Shown here piece after piece: positions 1 through 5,359 of a DNA stretch of 8,308 bases. The notes beneath the pieces were generated by a model. That model worked only from the letters and a program-made list of their open reading frames with translations. It made no database searches and was not told the DNA's origin. Every line of letters begins with the position of its first letter. The stretch's first letter is position 1. Source of the DNA: Chlamydiales bacterium (lineage in GTDB: Bacteria; Chlamydiota; Chlamydiia; Chlamydiales; FEN-1388); NCBI GenBank assembly GCA_021372185.1, contig JAJFUY010000339.1, positions 1 to 8,308 of the forward strand, given 5' to 3'. Both the position numbers and the translations under genes were made by a program.

Positions 1-1055
1 TCTGTCGCCGTTCTTTTAACACCCTCTAGCCCAATAATAAGTGGGCATTTATAGAGTTTGGCAATTTCCAGGGCTATATCTTCTGAGGTAAGAAGGGATT
101 CTGCTGTGAGTGCAAATGGTTTTTTTATCGTGGATAAAAACAGGCTATTGATTTCTACCGTATTAAATAAAAGGGTAGTACTTCCGTAGGGGACTACACC
201 TTCTGGCATCAAGATAAGATCAAGTTTTTCTTTATTGTAAAAGGGGGCAATCGCCGTGACAAGTTCTTTCCAGGCAGCAAAAGAGCGCTCTTGCGGGCTT
301 AGGCGTTTTCTGGGTTTAGGCAAAAATTCTTCCGGCACCTTTCTAGAATGAACAATCAGTACCCTCATTTGTGGGTGTATAGCATCGTAGGCGGTTTGTC
401 TTGCTCCATGTATCTGGAGGTGAAAAATTCCATATATAAATGGTAACGCTGCAATGCAGACTGCAAAAAGAACAGGTGCCTTTTTGAGAAGGTAATAGGC
501 GCGGAGCATGGCAGTATTTGTGAGCATCACCCAAAAGGACATGCCAAGAACTCCAAACAGGCTGGCTACCTGCAGCGTGATAATATTGCCGCTAAGGGAA
601 ATACCGGTAAGGTTAAAATAAAACCCTGAGCACCAATAAATGCGACTCCATTCTAAGAGTGTCCATGCAGCGGGAATAAGTAAAAATAGACGTTTAGAGC
701 AAATGATTTTTTTAGTTACCAGCAAGCATAAAAGCCCAAACTGCAGGCCCATAAGAACTGATAATAGTAAAAACGTGCTACGAGCTGCCACAACAGGATG
801 GTAGGTAAACCAAAAAAGCTGCACGCACTGAACTAAAAAGAAAAAGAGTGTGCCGTAGATAAATCGATCTCTGGTGGTCAGTTTAGCAATTTCATAAAAG
901 AATAGACTAAACCCCACAGTGCTTGCAAAAGCAGCACAAAGAGGTGAGTAGGCCGGCTGCCCAAAGGTAATAAAGCAATAAGAGAGCAATAGAAGGACAA
1001 TGCGTGTGATATTGCAAGAGTCAAATAGGGCAAATAGTGTGTCTTTAGTGGTCAT
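1..1055 (-). CDS. lnt: Apolipoprotein N-acyltransferase, N-terminal part (cut by window edge)
   Basis: The reverse strand is open without a stop from the ATG at 1055 to the window edge (351 codons). Lnt transfers an acyl chain from phospholipid to the N-terminal cysteine of apolipoproteins in the inner membrane, the last step of lipoprotein maturation. The translation has several hydrophobic segments (about residues 17-57, 65-85, 94-114, 122-135, 160-180 and 194-212). These include FGQPA (31-35), LLEWSR (133-138) and GMSFWVMLTN (171-180), which are typical of Lnt. After residue 230 a nitrilase-like domain begins, with RVLIVHS and then LILMPEG, where E285 matches the catalytic glutamate. The catalytic lysine and cysteine regions lie beyond the edge; family members are about 500-540 residues. 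No Shine-Dalgarno precedes the ATG. The gene is transcribed away from rsmB. The family call is firm; the exact start is less so. Confidence 0.87.
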   Translation of the reverse strand, partial: MTTKDTLFALFDSCNITRIVLLLLSYCFITFGQPAYSPLCAAFASTVGFSLFFYEIAKLTTRDRFIYGTLFFFLVQCVQLFWFTYHPVVAARSTFLLLSVLMGLQFGLLCLLVTKKIICSKRLFLLIPAAWTLLEWSRIYWCSGFYFNLTGISLSGNIITLQVASLFGVLGMSFWVMLTNTAMLRAYYLLKKAPVLFAVCIAALPFIYGIFHLQIHGARQTAYDAIHPQMRVLIVHSRKVPEEFLPKPRKRLSPQERSFAAWKELVTAIAPFYNKEKLDLILMPEGVVPYGSTTLLFNTVEINSLFLSTIKKPFALTAESLLTSEDIALEIAKLYKCPLIIGLEGVKRTAT

Positions 1056-1075
1056 GGCAAAAAGAGTAACAACAA

Positions 1076-1104
1076 TTAATAAAATTTACAACAAACAGCC
1101 GCAA
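1076..1104 (-). promoter_or_regulatory. Candidate sigma-70-type promoter of lnt
   Basis: On the reverse strand, TTGCGG (1099-1104) and TATTAA (1076-1081) are 17 bp apart. This would start transcription near 1069 and give a leader of about 14 nt before the ATG at 1055. The match is modest and the region is AT-rich, so this is only a candidate. Confidence 0.3.
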
Positions 1105-1189
1105 AAACTATTTTTTTGAACCGTAGCGTATTCTGGCTTTATTGCAAAAGATTTTCTTTGAGGAACATGGGGGTGGTTTTGTTTTTCCT

Positions 1190-1278
1190 TGCCCTTGCCC
1201 GTTTTTGTATTGTTCCCCTTTTCCTTGTCCCTTTCAGTTTCAAATACAAATACAAATACAAAAAATCGGGCAAGGGCA
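1190..1278. repeat. Imperfect inverted repeat with hexamer tract between lnt and rsmB
   Basis: The arm at 1190-1211 is complementary to 1255-1278 over 22 bp, with a two-base bulge (extra A and T) in the right arm and a loop of about 43 nt. Each arm carries the core CCCTTGCCCG followed by a T-run and GTATT. The loop side holds three tandem AAATAC hexamers (1242-1259) and several C tracts. The core at 1192-1212 matches 8107-8127 at 20 of 21 positions, so this is one copy of a dispersed repeat family. Open frames across it translate to low-complexity protein and are not credible genes. Confidence 0.75.
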
Positions 1279-1303
1279 CGGGCAAGGGAAAGGGAAAGGG
1301 GGG
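1268..1303 (+). other. G-quadruplex candidate (six regularly spaced G tracts)
   Basis: GGG tracts lie at 1268, 1274, 1280, 1286 and 1292, each separated by exactly three bases (CAA, CAC, CAA, AAA). After a final AAA spacer comes a run of six Gs (1298-1303). This satisfies the usual G3N1-7 quadruplex pattern with spare tracts. It sits on the non-template strand, 13 bp upstream of the -35 element of the rsmB promoter. Folding is inferred from the pattern only. Confidence 0.7.
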
Positions 1304-1316
1304 ATATGGAAACTCC

Positions 1317-1346
1317 TTGTAATGTATATCAAGAGATCTCTATACT
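1317..1346 (+). promoter_or_regulatory. Promoter of rsmB with palindrome in the spacer
   Basis: TTGTAA (1317-1322) and TATACT (1341-1346) are 18 bp apart, a good sigma-70-type match. The predicted start near 1353 is only about 3 nt before the ATG at 1356, which would make the transcript nearly leaderless. A perfect 10-bp palindrome, AGAGATCTCT (1332-1341), fills the spacer next to the -10 element and could be an operator. Confidence 0.55.
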
Positions 1347-1355
1347 ACTCGCATT

Positions 1356-2498
1356 ATGTCACCATTATCACACCGTTTTCGGACAAATCATCTTCTTATG
1401 CTCTTAGAGGGCTACGAGCAGCAAAAAGCCCCTATTGATTTTTGGGTAAGCTGCTACTTTAGAGAGCATAAAGCTCTTGGTTCAAAAGATAGAGCCTTTA
1501 TTAGCGACGAGGTCTATCGCCTTATCCGCTGGCGTGCACTTATTGATCACTTTATTACGCACCCCGACTGGCAAAGTCGTATTGACTGGCTGCAAAATGA
1601 AGATCCTAAACGCTTTTTAGATAATGAGACTATCCCACTTCATATTCGCTACAGCATGCCAGAAGTTCTTATGAACGAACTGATTGCTTCTTGGGGGGTT
1701 GAAAAAGCCAAAAGCATAGCCCTTGCCTGTTTAGAGCCAGCACCTACTTGCATTCGTGCAAATCTCTTAAAAACTACGCGCGATCAACTATTTGAGAGAT
1801 TATCTCATCAAGGCTTCTTAGTATCTCGTGCACAAGATTCTGAAACCGGTATTCTCTTTCATAAAAAAGAAAATTTCTTTTGCCTTCCTGAATTTATCGA
1901 AGGCCTTTTTGAAGTGCAGGACGAAGGATCTCAGCAAGTAGCCCAGATGGTACAGGCAAAAGCCAACGATCATGTATTTGATTTTTGTGCAGGATCTGGT
2001 GGTAAAACACTTGCTTTTGCGCCAAACCTTAAAGGCACCGGCCAAATTTATTTACACGACATACGTTTACATGCGCTTCATGAATCAAAAAAACGCTTAA
2101 AACGAGCCGGCATTCAAAATGCACAAATCGTGGCGCACACTGACGATAAAAAATTACGAAAACTTAAAAAAACCATGAATTGGGTTTTGGTAGACGCTCC
2201 ATGCTCTGGCACAGGAACATTGCGCCGCAACCCCGATATGAAGTGGAAATACACTCCCGAGATGCTTGTACGCATCGTTTCAACCCAGCGTGTTATCTTT
2301 GAGCAGGCCTTAAGTTATGTAAAACCAGGCGGTTATATTGTCTATGCTACATGCAGCATACTCAACCAAGAAAATCGCGCACAGCTTGAGCACTTTTTAG
2401 CTCACTATCCAATTGAACTTGTAGGGGAGCCGTTTGAATGCGTCCCAGAACAGGGCAAAAAAGATGGCTTTTTTGGTGCCGTATTCCGTAAACGCTAG
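1356..2498 (+). CDS. rsmB: RsmB/NOP-type 16S rRNA cytosine-C5 methyltransferase
   Basis: SAM-dependent RNA m5C methyltransferase of 380 residues; RsmB methylates C967 of 16S rRNA (E. coli numbering). The N-terminal part (about 1-90, with KALGSKDRAF at 39-48) resembles the NusB-like domain that separates RsmB from RsmF. The SAM site is DFCAGSGGKT (209-218). Motif IV is DAPCSGTG (280-287), with C283 as the release cysteine, and motif VI is YATCS (330-334), with C333 as the nucleophile. Both catalytic cysteines are present. E. coli RsmB has 429 residues, so this is a shorter form without a C-terminal extension. I keep the ATG at 1356 because FRTNHLL just after it appears to belong to the family's first helix; M15 (1398) is the alternative. 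No Shine-Dalgarno is visible, which fits the near-leaderless promoter. The methyltransferase family is certain; the exact target base is inferred. Confidence 0.9.
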   Translation: MSPLSHRFRTNHLLMLLEGYEQQKAPIDFWVSCYFREHKALGSKDRAFISDEVYRLIRWRALIDHFITHPDWQSRIDWLQNEDPKRFLDNETIPLHIRYSMPEVLMNELIASWGVEKAKSIALACLEPAPTCIRANLLKTTRDQLFERLSHQGFLVSRAQDSETGILFHKKENFFCLPEFIEGLFEVQDEGSQQVAQMVQAKANDHVFDFCAGSGGKTLAFAPNLKGTGQIYLHDIRLHALHESKKRLKRAGIQNAQIVAHTDDKKLRKLKKTMNWVLVDAPCSGTGTLRRNPDMKWKYTPEMLVRIVSTQRVIFEQALSYVKPGGYIVYATCSILNQENRAQLEHFLAHYPIELVGEPFECVPEQGKKDGFFGAVFRKR

Positions 2499-2587
2499 TT
2501 TTCTATTTTTTTTGCGATACCTGAAAAATTTATTGCAAAATTCATATCAATATGTTCTTTTATCTCCAGCTCAATTATTGCATTTGT

Positions 2588-2703
2588 GTACGAGCCTGTT
2601 GCAAAGCTCGTAAAACAAAGAATTTTTGAGGTGGCACTCCAGATGCGATAGTCGTTTTCTTGAGAGTTCGAGGAACCTCGTAAGACCGGGTTCTGTCTAT
2701 AAC
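2588..2703 (+). promoter_or_regulatory. Leader of the collagen-like gene with small hairpins
   Basis: The 221-bp gap after rsmB has no credible gene. It contains TACGAGC/GCTCGTA (7-bp stem, 10-nt loop, about 2589-2612), CGAGG-AA-CCTCG (2669-2680), and an alternative pairing of GAACC (2673-2677) with GGTTC (2689-2693). A TATAAC (2698-2703) could be a -10 element placed just before the ribosome site, but no convincing -35 is seen. The mutually exclusive pairings could be regulatory RNA or chance. Confidence 0.3.
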
Positions 2704-2710
2704 TCAATAT

Positions 2711-2719
2711 GGAGATTTA
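2711..2719 (+). promoter_or_regulatory. Ribosome binding site of the collagen-like gene
   Basis: GGAG (2711-2714) precedes two consecutive ATGs. The second, at 2723, has the better spacing (8 nt), while the first, at 2720, has 5 nt. It is one of only two clear Shine-Dalgarno sites in the window. Confidence 0.6.
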
Positions 2720-3913
2720 ATGATGAAGCTAGCTCTTCTTCCGAAGATAATGGTTTTGCTATTGTCATCTCAGCTACTTTGTGCTGACATGCCACAAGCA
2801 AAAAAGAATACTATTCCCGTACCTGCAAAAGTCCAACGTAGACAAAATCAACAACAAAATCGACAGCAACCCAATAAAAAGCAAACAGTCCCTCAAAAGC
2901 AAAGAGTGACCATGCCTGTAACAGAAGACCAGATAGATCAATCAGAGTCTGAATCAAAAGACGGGCACTGGGTAAATAAATTGCCTAAATATATCCCAAA
3001 CTACATTAAGGATATGTTTAACAGAAAAGATCACCATTTTCATACCTCTTCATCTTCTTCATGTGATGATGATCATGGCCATGGTGGTGGCCGCGGGCCG
3101 AGAGGTCATAGAGGTCGCACAGGAGCTACTGGACCCGCTGGTCCTCAAGGTTTACCAGGTGCTCAAGGCCTACCTGGCGCTACAGGTGCTAGAGGAGCTA
3201 CTGGTTCTACCGGAGCCACCGGAGCCACAGGAGCCACAGGCGCTACAGGTGGTGCAGGTTTAGCTGGCGCAACTGGTTCTACAGAAGCCACTGGCTCGAC
3301 AGGCGCCACAGGCGCAACAGGGGCTGATGGTAATGCTGGAGCTACCGGAGCTACCGGAGCTACCGGAGCTACAGGAGCCACTGGTGCTGTTGGAGCTGCC
3401 GGCCTTGGAGCTATTATTCCTTACTCATCAGGAACTCCTGTTGTCATGACAAGCGTGATTGGTGGACTAGTTGGTAATGGATCAATTATTGGCTTTGGTG
3501 ATTCTCTAACTGGAATTGACTTATCTTTGGGTAGTTTTGATGCATCATTGCTATCTGATATGTCATTTGTAGTGCCTAGAGATGCAACAATTACAGCGCT
3601 TGCTGGTCACTTTACAAATACTGTAGGATTAAGTTTGATTGGTACTATTGTAAACGTAAAAGTGCAATGGTATTCTAATGATTTTGCATCAGGCGATAAT
3701 ATCTTTACTCCAATTGCAGGAGCCAGTGTTGATTTGACAGCAATGACAGGTATTATATCTATTGGTCATGTCTGTACAGGGTTGAATACAGGTTTAAGTA
3801 TCCCAGTAACTGCGGGAACTCGATTGATTGCTGTATATTCAATCACCTGCTCTGGTCTAACACTTATAAATACTGTAACAGGGTTTGCAAGTGCGGGTCT
3901 TGCGATCTCATAA
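2720..3913 (+). CDS. Secreted collagen-like protein with BclB-type C-terminal domain
   Basis: Residues 1-22 form a signal peptide (MKLALL... to LLCA), so the product is exported. Residues 24-80 are rich in Q, K and P and low in complexity. A basic segment (87-103) is followed by a His/Ser/Asp patch (104-124, with HHFH and DDDHGH). A collagen-like run of about 35 G-x-y triplets spans 126-228, dominated by G-A-T, with one Gly replaced by Glu at residue 189. The C-terminal 165 residues resemble the C-terminal domain of exosporium protein BclB from Bacillus: GGLVGNGSIIGFG, FVVPRDATITALAGHF, NIFTPIAGASV, TGLSIPVTAGTRL and the end GFASAGLAI. That domain probably trimerises and nucleates the triple helix. 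A surface or adhesin role is inferred; the cell location is unknown. C115, C352 and C377 could form disulfides. Threonines in the repeats could be glycosylated, as in Bacillus collagen-like spore proteins. The gene ends 4 bp before an inverted-repeat element. Confidence 0.85.
   Translation: MMKLALLPKIMVLLLSSQLLCADMPQAKKNTIPVPAKVQRRQNQQQNRQQPNKKQTVPQKQRVTMPVTEDQIDQSESESKDGHWVNKLPKYIPNYIKDMFNRKDHHFHTSSSSSCDDDHGHGGGRGPRGHRGRTGATGPAGPQGLPGAQGLPGATGARGATGSTGATGATGATGATGGAGLAGATGSTEATGSTGATGATGADGNAGATGATGATGATGATGAVGAAGLGAIIPYSSGTPVVMTSVIGGLVGNGSIIGFGDSLTGIDLSLGSFDASLLSDMSFVVPRDATITALAGHFTNTVGLSLIGTIVNVKVQWYSNDFASGDNIFTPIAGASVDLTAMTGIISIGHVCTGLNTGLSIPVTAGTRLIAVYSITCSGLTLINTVTGFASAGLAIS
3338..3382 (+). 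repeat. Tandem 9-bp repeat in the collagen region
   Basis: The unit GGAGCTACC, encoding Gly-Ala-Thr, is repeated with near-identical codons, whereas the rest of the collagen region varies its codons (GGT/GGA/GGC, ACC/ACA/ACT). Uniform codon use suggests recent slippage or duplication. Unit gain or loss keeps the frame, so the length of the stalk could vary between strains. Confidence 0.6.
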
Positions 3914-3921
3914 TCGTAAAG

Positions 3922-3951
3922 AGGGCTAGAGTAAATACTCTAGCCCTTTTT
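3922..3951 (+). terminator. Rho-independent terminator after the collagen-like gene
   Basis: A perfect 12-bp stem (3922-3933 with 3936-3947) closes a two-base AA loop and is followed by a T run (to 3951). It begins 8 bp after the stop codon. The same hairpin forms the left end of the inverted-repeat element, so the element may have supplied the terminator. Confidence 0.85.
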
Positions 3952-3968
3952 CTCGAGTGTGGACATTT

Positions 3969-4009
3969 GGCCGAAGGCCTTTGGAGTGCGGTAATTTTTT
4001 ACCGCTCTT
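3969..4009 (+). repeat. Two-hairpin REP-like module, copy 1
   Basis: Hairpin A is GGCC-GAA-GGCC (3969-3979). A TTT spacer leads to GGAGTGC, and hairpin B is GCGGTAA-TTTT-TTACCGC, followed by TCTT. The 27-nt part 3983-4009 is identical to the inverted copy 4152-4178 and matches the design of 8282-8308. The GGAG foot before the hairpin is the kind of tetranucleotide seen in REP elements handled by RAYT transposases; that link is inferred. Confidence 0.7.
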
Positions 4010-4151
4010 AATTTTTGACCACGCGCTATATCTTCGATAGCCTCCAAAACATACAATAGCCCGATATTATGACACAAATGGGTTAGTCAAAAGATTGAAC
4101 GTTCGTGTAAGTTGTGAAAGTTATTGTTAAATCGGTGTGTTGTCGAAAATT

Positions 4152-4197
4152 AAGAGCGGTAAAAAATTACCGCACTCCAGAGTGAGCTTACGCTCAC
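4152..4197 (-). repeat. Two-hairpin REP-like module, copy 2 (inverted)
   Basis: Read on the reverse strand: hairpin A is GTGAGC-GTAA-GCTCAC (4182-4197), the spacer is TCT, then GGAGTGC and hairpin B, identical over 27 nt to copy 1. Together copies 1 and 2 form a BIME-like inverted pair about 140 bp apart. Hairpin A differs from copy 1 in sequence but keeps its place. Confidence 0.7.
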
Positions 4198-4221
4198 AAG
4201 CTACAAATGTCCAAACTCGAG

Positions 4222-4252
4222 AAAGAGGGCTAGAGTAACTCTAGCCCTCTTT
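4222..4252. terminator. Terminator-like hairpin at the right end of the inverted-repeat element
   Basis: A perfect 14-bp stem (4222-4235 with 4239-4252) with a TAA loop. It begins with AAA and ends with TTT, so it could act in either direction, though the T runs are short (TTT then GG on the plus strand). It lies 57 bp before the start of the SurA-like gene and would shield that gene from upstream transcription. Confidence 0.6.
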
Positions 4253-4255
4253 GGT

Positions 4256-4284
4256 TTGCATAATTTGGTGTGTGTCTATATGCT
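4256..4284 (+). promoter_or_regulatory. Candidate promoter of the SurA-like gene and rsmA
   Basis: TTGCAT (4256-4261) and TATGCT (4279-4284) are 17 bp apart, immediately after the terminator-like hairpin. The predicted start, near 4291, gives a leader of about 19 nt. The match is moderate. Confidence 0.35.
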
Positions 4285-4309
4285 TAATGCAATACTTGTG
4301 AGACTGTGT

Positions 4310-5359
4310 ATGAAAAAAATACTTTTATCTGTTTTTGCTTTAGCATTGTTTGTGGTAGGCGCCCTTTTTGCCGATAGCCCCCAAGAGCCGCGTAAGCGAA
4401 TTGTTGTGAACAATAGGGTTTTAGCCTCTGTTAACGGCAACGTGATCTCTGTGATCGACGTTAAAAAGAAAATGGATATGCTTCTTTACCAACACTACCC
4501 ACAATATATGGATGTGCCAGAGGCGCGTTTTGAGTTTTATAACTCGCACTGGAGAGAGGTACTTAACGACTTAATCGACCGCGACCTCATGATGGCAGAC
4601 TCTGAAGAAAAAGGCTTTCCTATAAGCTCAGGGGATGTGCGAGAAGAGCTTGAAGATATCTTTGGCCCTGATGTTATGCTAAACCTTGATAGCGCCGGTC
4701 TTACTCTTGATGAAGCCTGGAAGCTTGTAAAAGCCGATATCACCATTCGCCGTATGCTCTACTATCAAGTACGTATGCGCATAACGCCACAAATTACTCC
4801 AAATGAAATCCGTAAAGCCTACGATGAAAAGGTGAAAACTATTGGCCAGCAAAAAGAATGCGTATGGCGCTGTGTTACCTTAAAATCAGATGATGTTAAA
4901 GTATCTACAGCCTATGCAGAAAAGATATTAGCTCTTTTAGAACAAGACAAAATAGCCTTAGATAAGCTCCAGGCTGTACTTGATAAAAAAGGCCTTACAA
5001 ATCCTGATGTTCAGATGCTTATCTCTCAGCCTTTTCGTCAAAAACAGGGTGAGCTTTCAAGTACCTTGCAAGACCTTCTGCTTTCTATGAAAGAAGGCAC
5101 GTACAGTAAGCCTTTGCTACAATCTAGCCGGTCTGAAGCAGCTCCCGTTGTGCGCATTTACTATGTTCAAGAGCTAAAAAATGAAGCAATCCCATCCTTA
5201 GCTGAGCTTGAGCCAACATTAAGAGAAGAAATCACTCAAGAAATGACAGCCAAGAAGACGGCAATCTATTTAGATGATTTACGACGCCACTTTCATTTGT
5301 CAAAAGAGCAGATCGAAAAAGAGCTTCCTGTGAACTTCCAGCCGTTTGTGCTGAAATAA
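4310..5359 (+). CDS. SurA-like periplasmic chaperone (SurA N-terminal domain, degenerate parvulin)
   Basis: Predicted exported chaperone of 349 residues. SurA proteins escort outer-membrane proteins across the periplasm. I start at the ATG at 4310 because it gives a clean signal peptide (MKKILLSVFALALFVVGALFA, cut after A21); an in-frame TTG at 4256 and an ATG at 4280 would only add a poor extension. RVLASVNGNVISVIDV (36-51) is the typical opening of the SurA N-terminal domain, which runs to about ITPNEIRKAYDEK (162-174). The rest (about 180-330) aligns only loosely with a parvulin domain: VRIYYVQELKNEAIPSL resembles the end of one, but I see no canonical active-site pattern, so proline isomerase activity is doubtful. 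The stop codon overlaps the rsmA start by one base. A surA-rsmA neighbourhood is also found in enterobacteria, which supports the call. Confidence 0.75.
   Translation: MKKILLSVFALALFVVGALFADSPQEPRKRIVVNNRVLASVNGNVISVIDVKKKMDMLLYQHYPQYMDVPEARFEFYNSHWREVLNDLIDRDLMMADSEEKGFPISSGDVREELEDIFGPDVMLNLDSAGLTLDEAWKLVKADITIRRMLYYQVRMRITPQITPNEIRKAYDEKVKTIGQQKECVWRCVTLKSDDVKVSTAYAEKILALLEQDKIALDKLQAVLDKKGLTNPDVQMLISQPFRQKQGELSSTLQDLLLSMKEGTYSKPLLQSSRSEAAPVVRIYYVQELKNEAIPSLAELEPTLREEITQEMTAKKTAIYLDDLRRHFHLSKEQIEKELPVNFQPFVLK

Larger units (their letters stand above)
3918..4252. mobile_element. Roughly 335-bp inverted-repeat (MITE/BIME-like) element
   Basis: The outer ends, 3918-3968 and 4205-4252, are inverted copies of each other apart from a three-base indel and about three substitutions. 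Each end holds a hairpin built on AGGGCTAGAG, then CTCGAGT and GGACATTT. Inside, 3982-4014 and 4147-4179 are identical inverted copies of 33 bp. The middle (about 4020-4140) is unique AT-rich sequence without a gene; it includes the palindrome GAACGTTC and a part-matching extension of the arms. There is no transposase, so any movement would depend on an enzyme elsewhere. CATAAT occurs near both outer ends (3909-3914 and 4259-4264) but not directly adjacent, so a target duplication is not established. The element fills most of the 396-bp gap between the collagen-like gene and the SurA-like gene. Confidence 0.7.

Noticed and set aside
1116..1438. Three overlapping plus-strand open frames before rsmB
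   Set aside because: They translate the inverted repeat, hexamers and G tracts into low-complexity strings such as KGKGKG and QIQIQ, and no domain or ribosome site is present.
2634..2645. Possible decayed REP copy (GGCACTCCAGA)
   Set aside because: It matches about ten bases of the inverted REP foot, but no hairpin B is present beside it, so chance is as likely.
2495..2707. 70-residue minus-strand open frame between rsmB and the collagen-like gene
   Set aside because: No recognisable domain, no ribosome site, and AT-rich intergenic composition; it spans the hairpin leader.
3163..3381. Minus-strand Ala-Pro-Val repeat protein
   Set aside because: It is the antisense reading of the Gly-Ala-Thr codons of the collagen region.
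3909..4264. CATAAT on both sides of the inverted-repeat element as a target-site duplication
   Set aside because: The two copies are several bases away from the element ends and at unequal distances, and one overlaps the collagen-like gene's stop codon.
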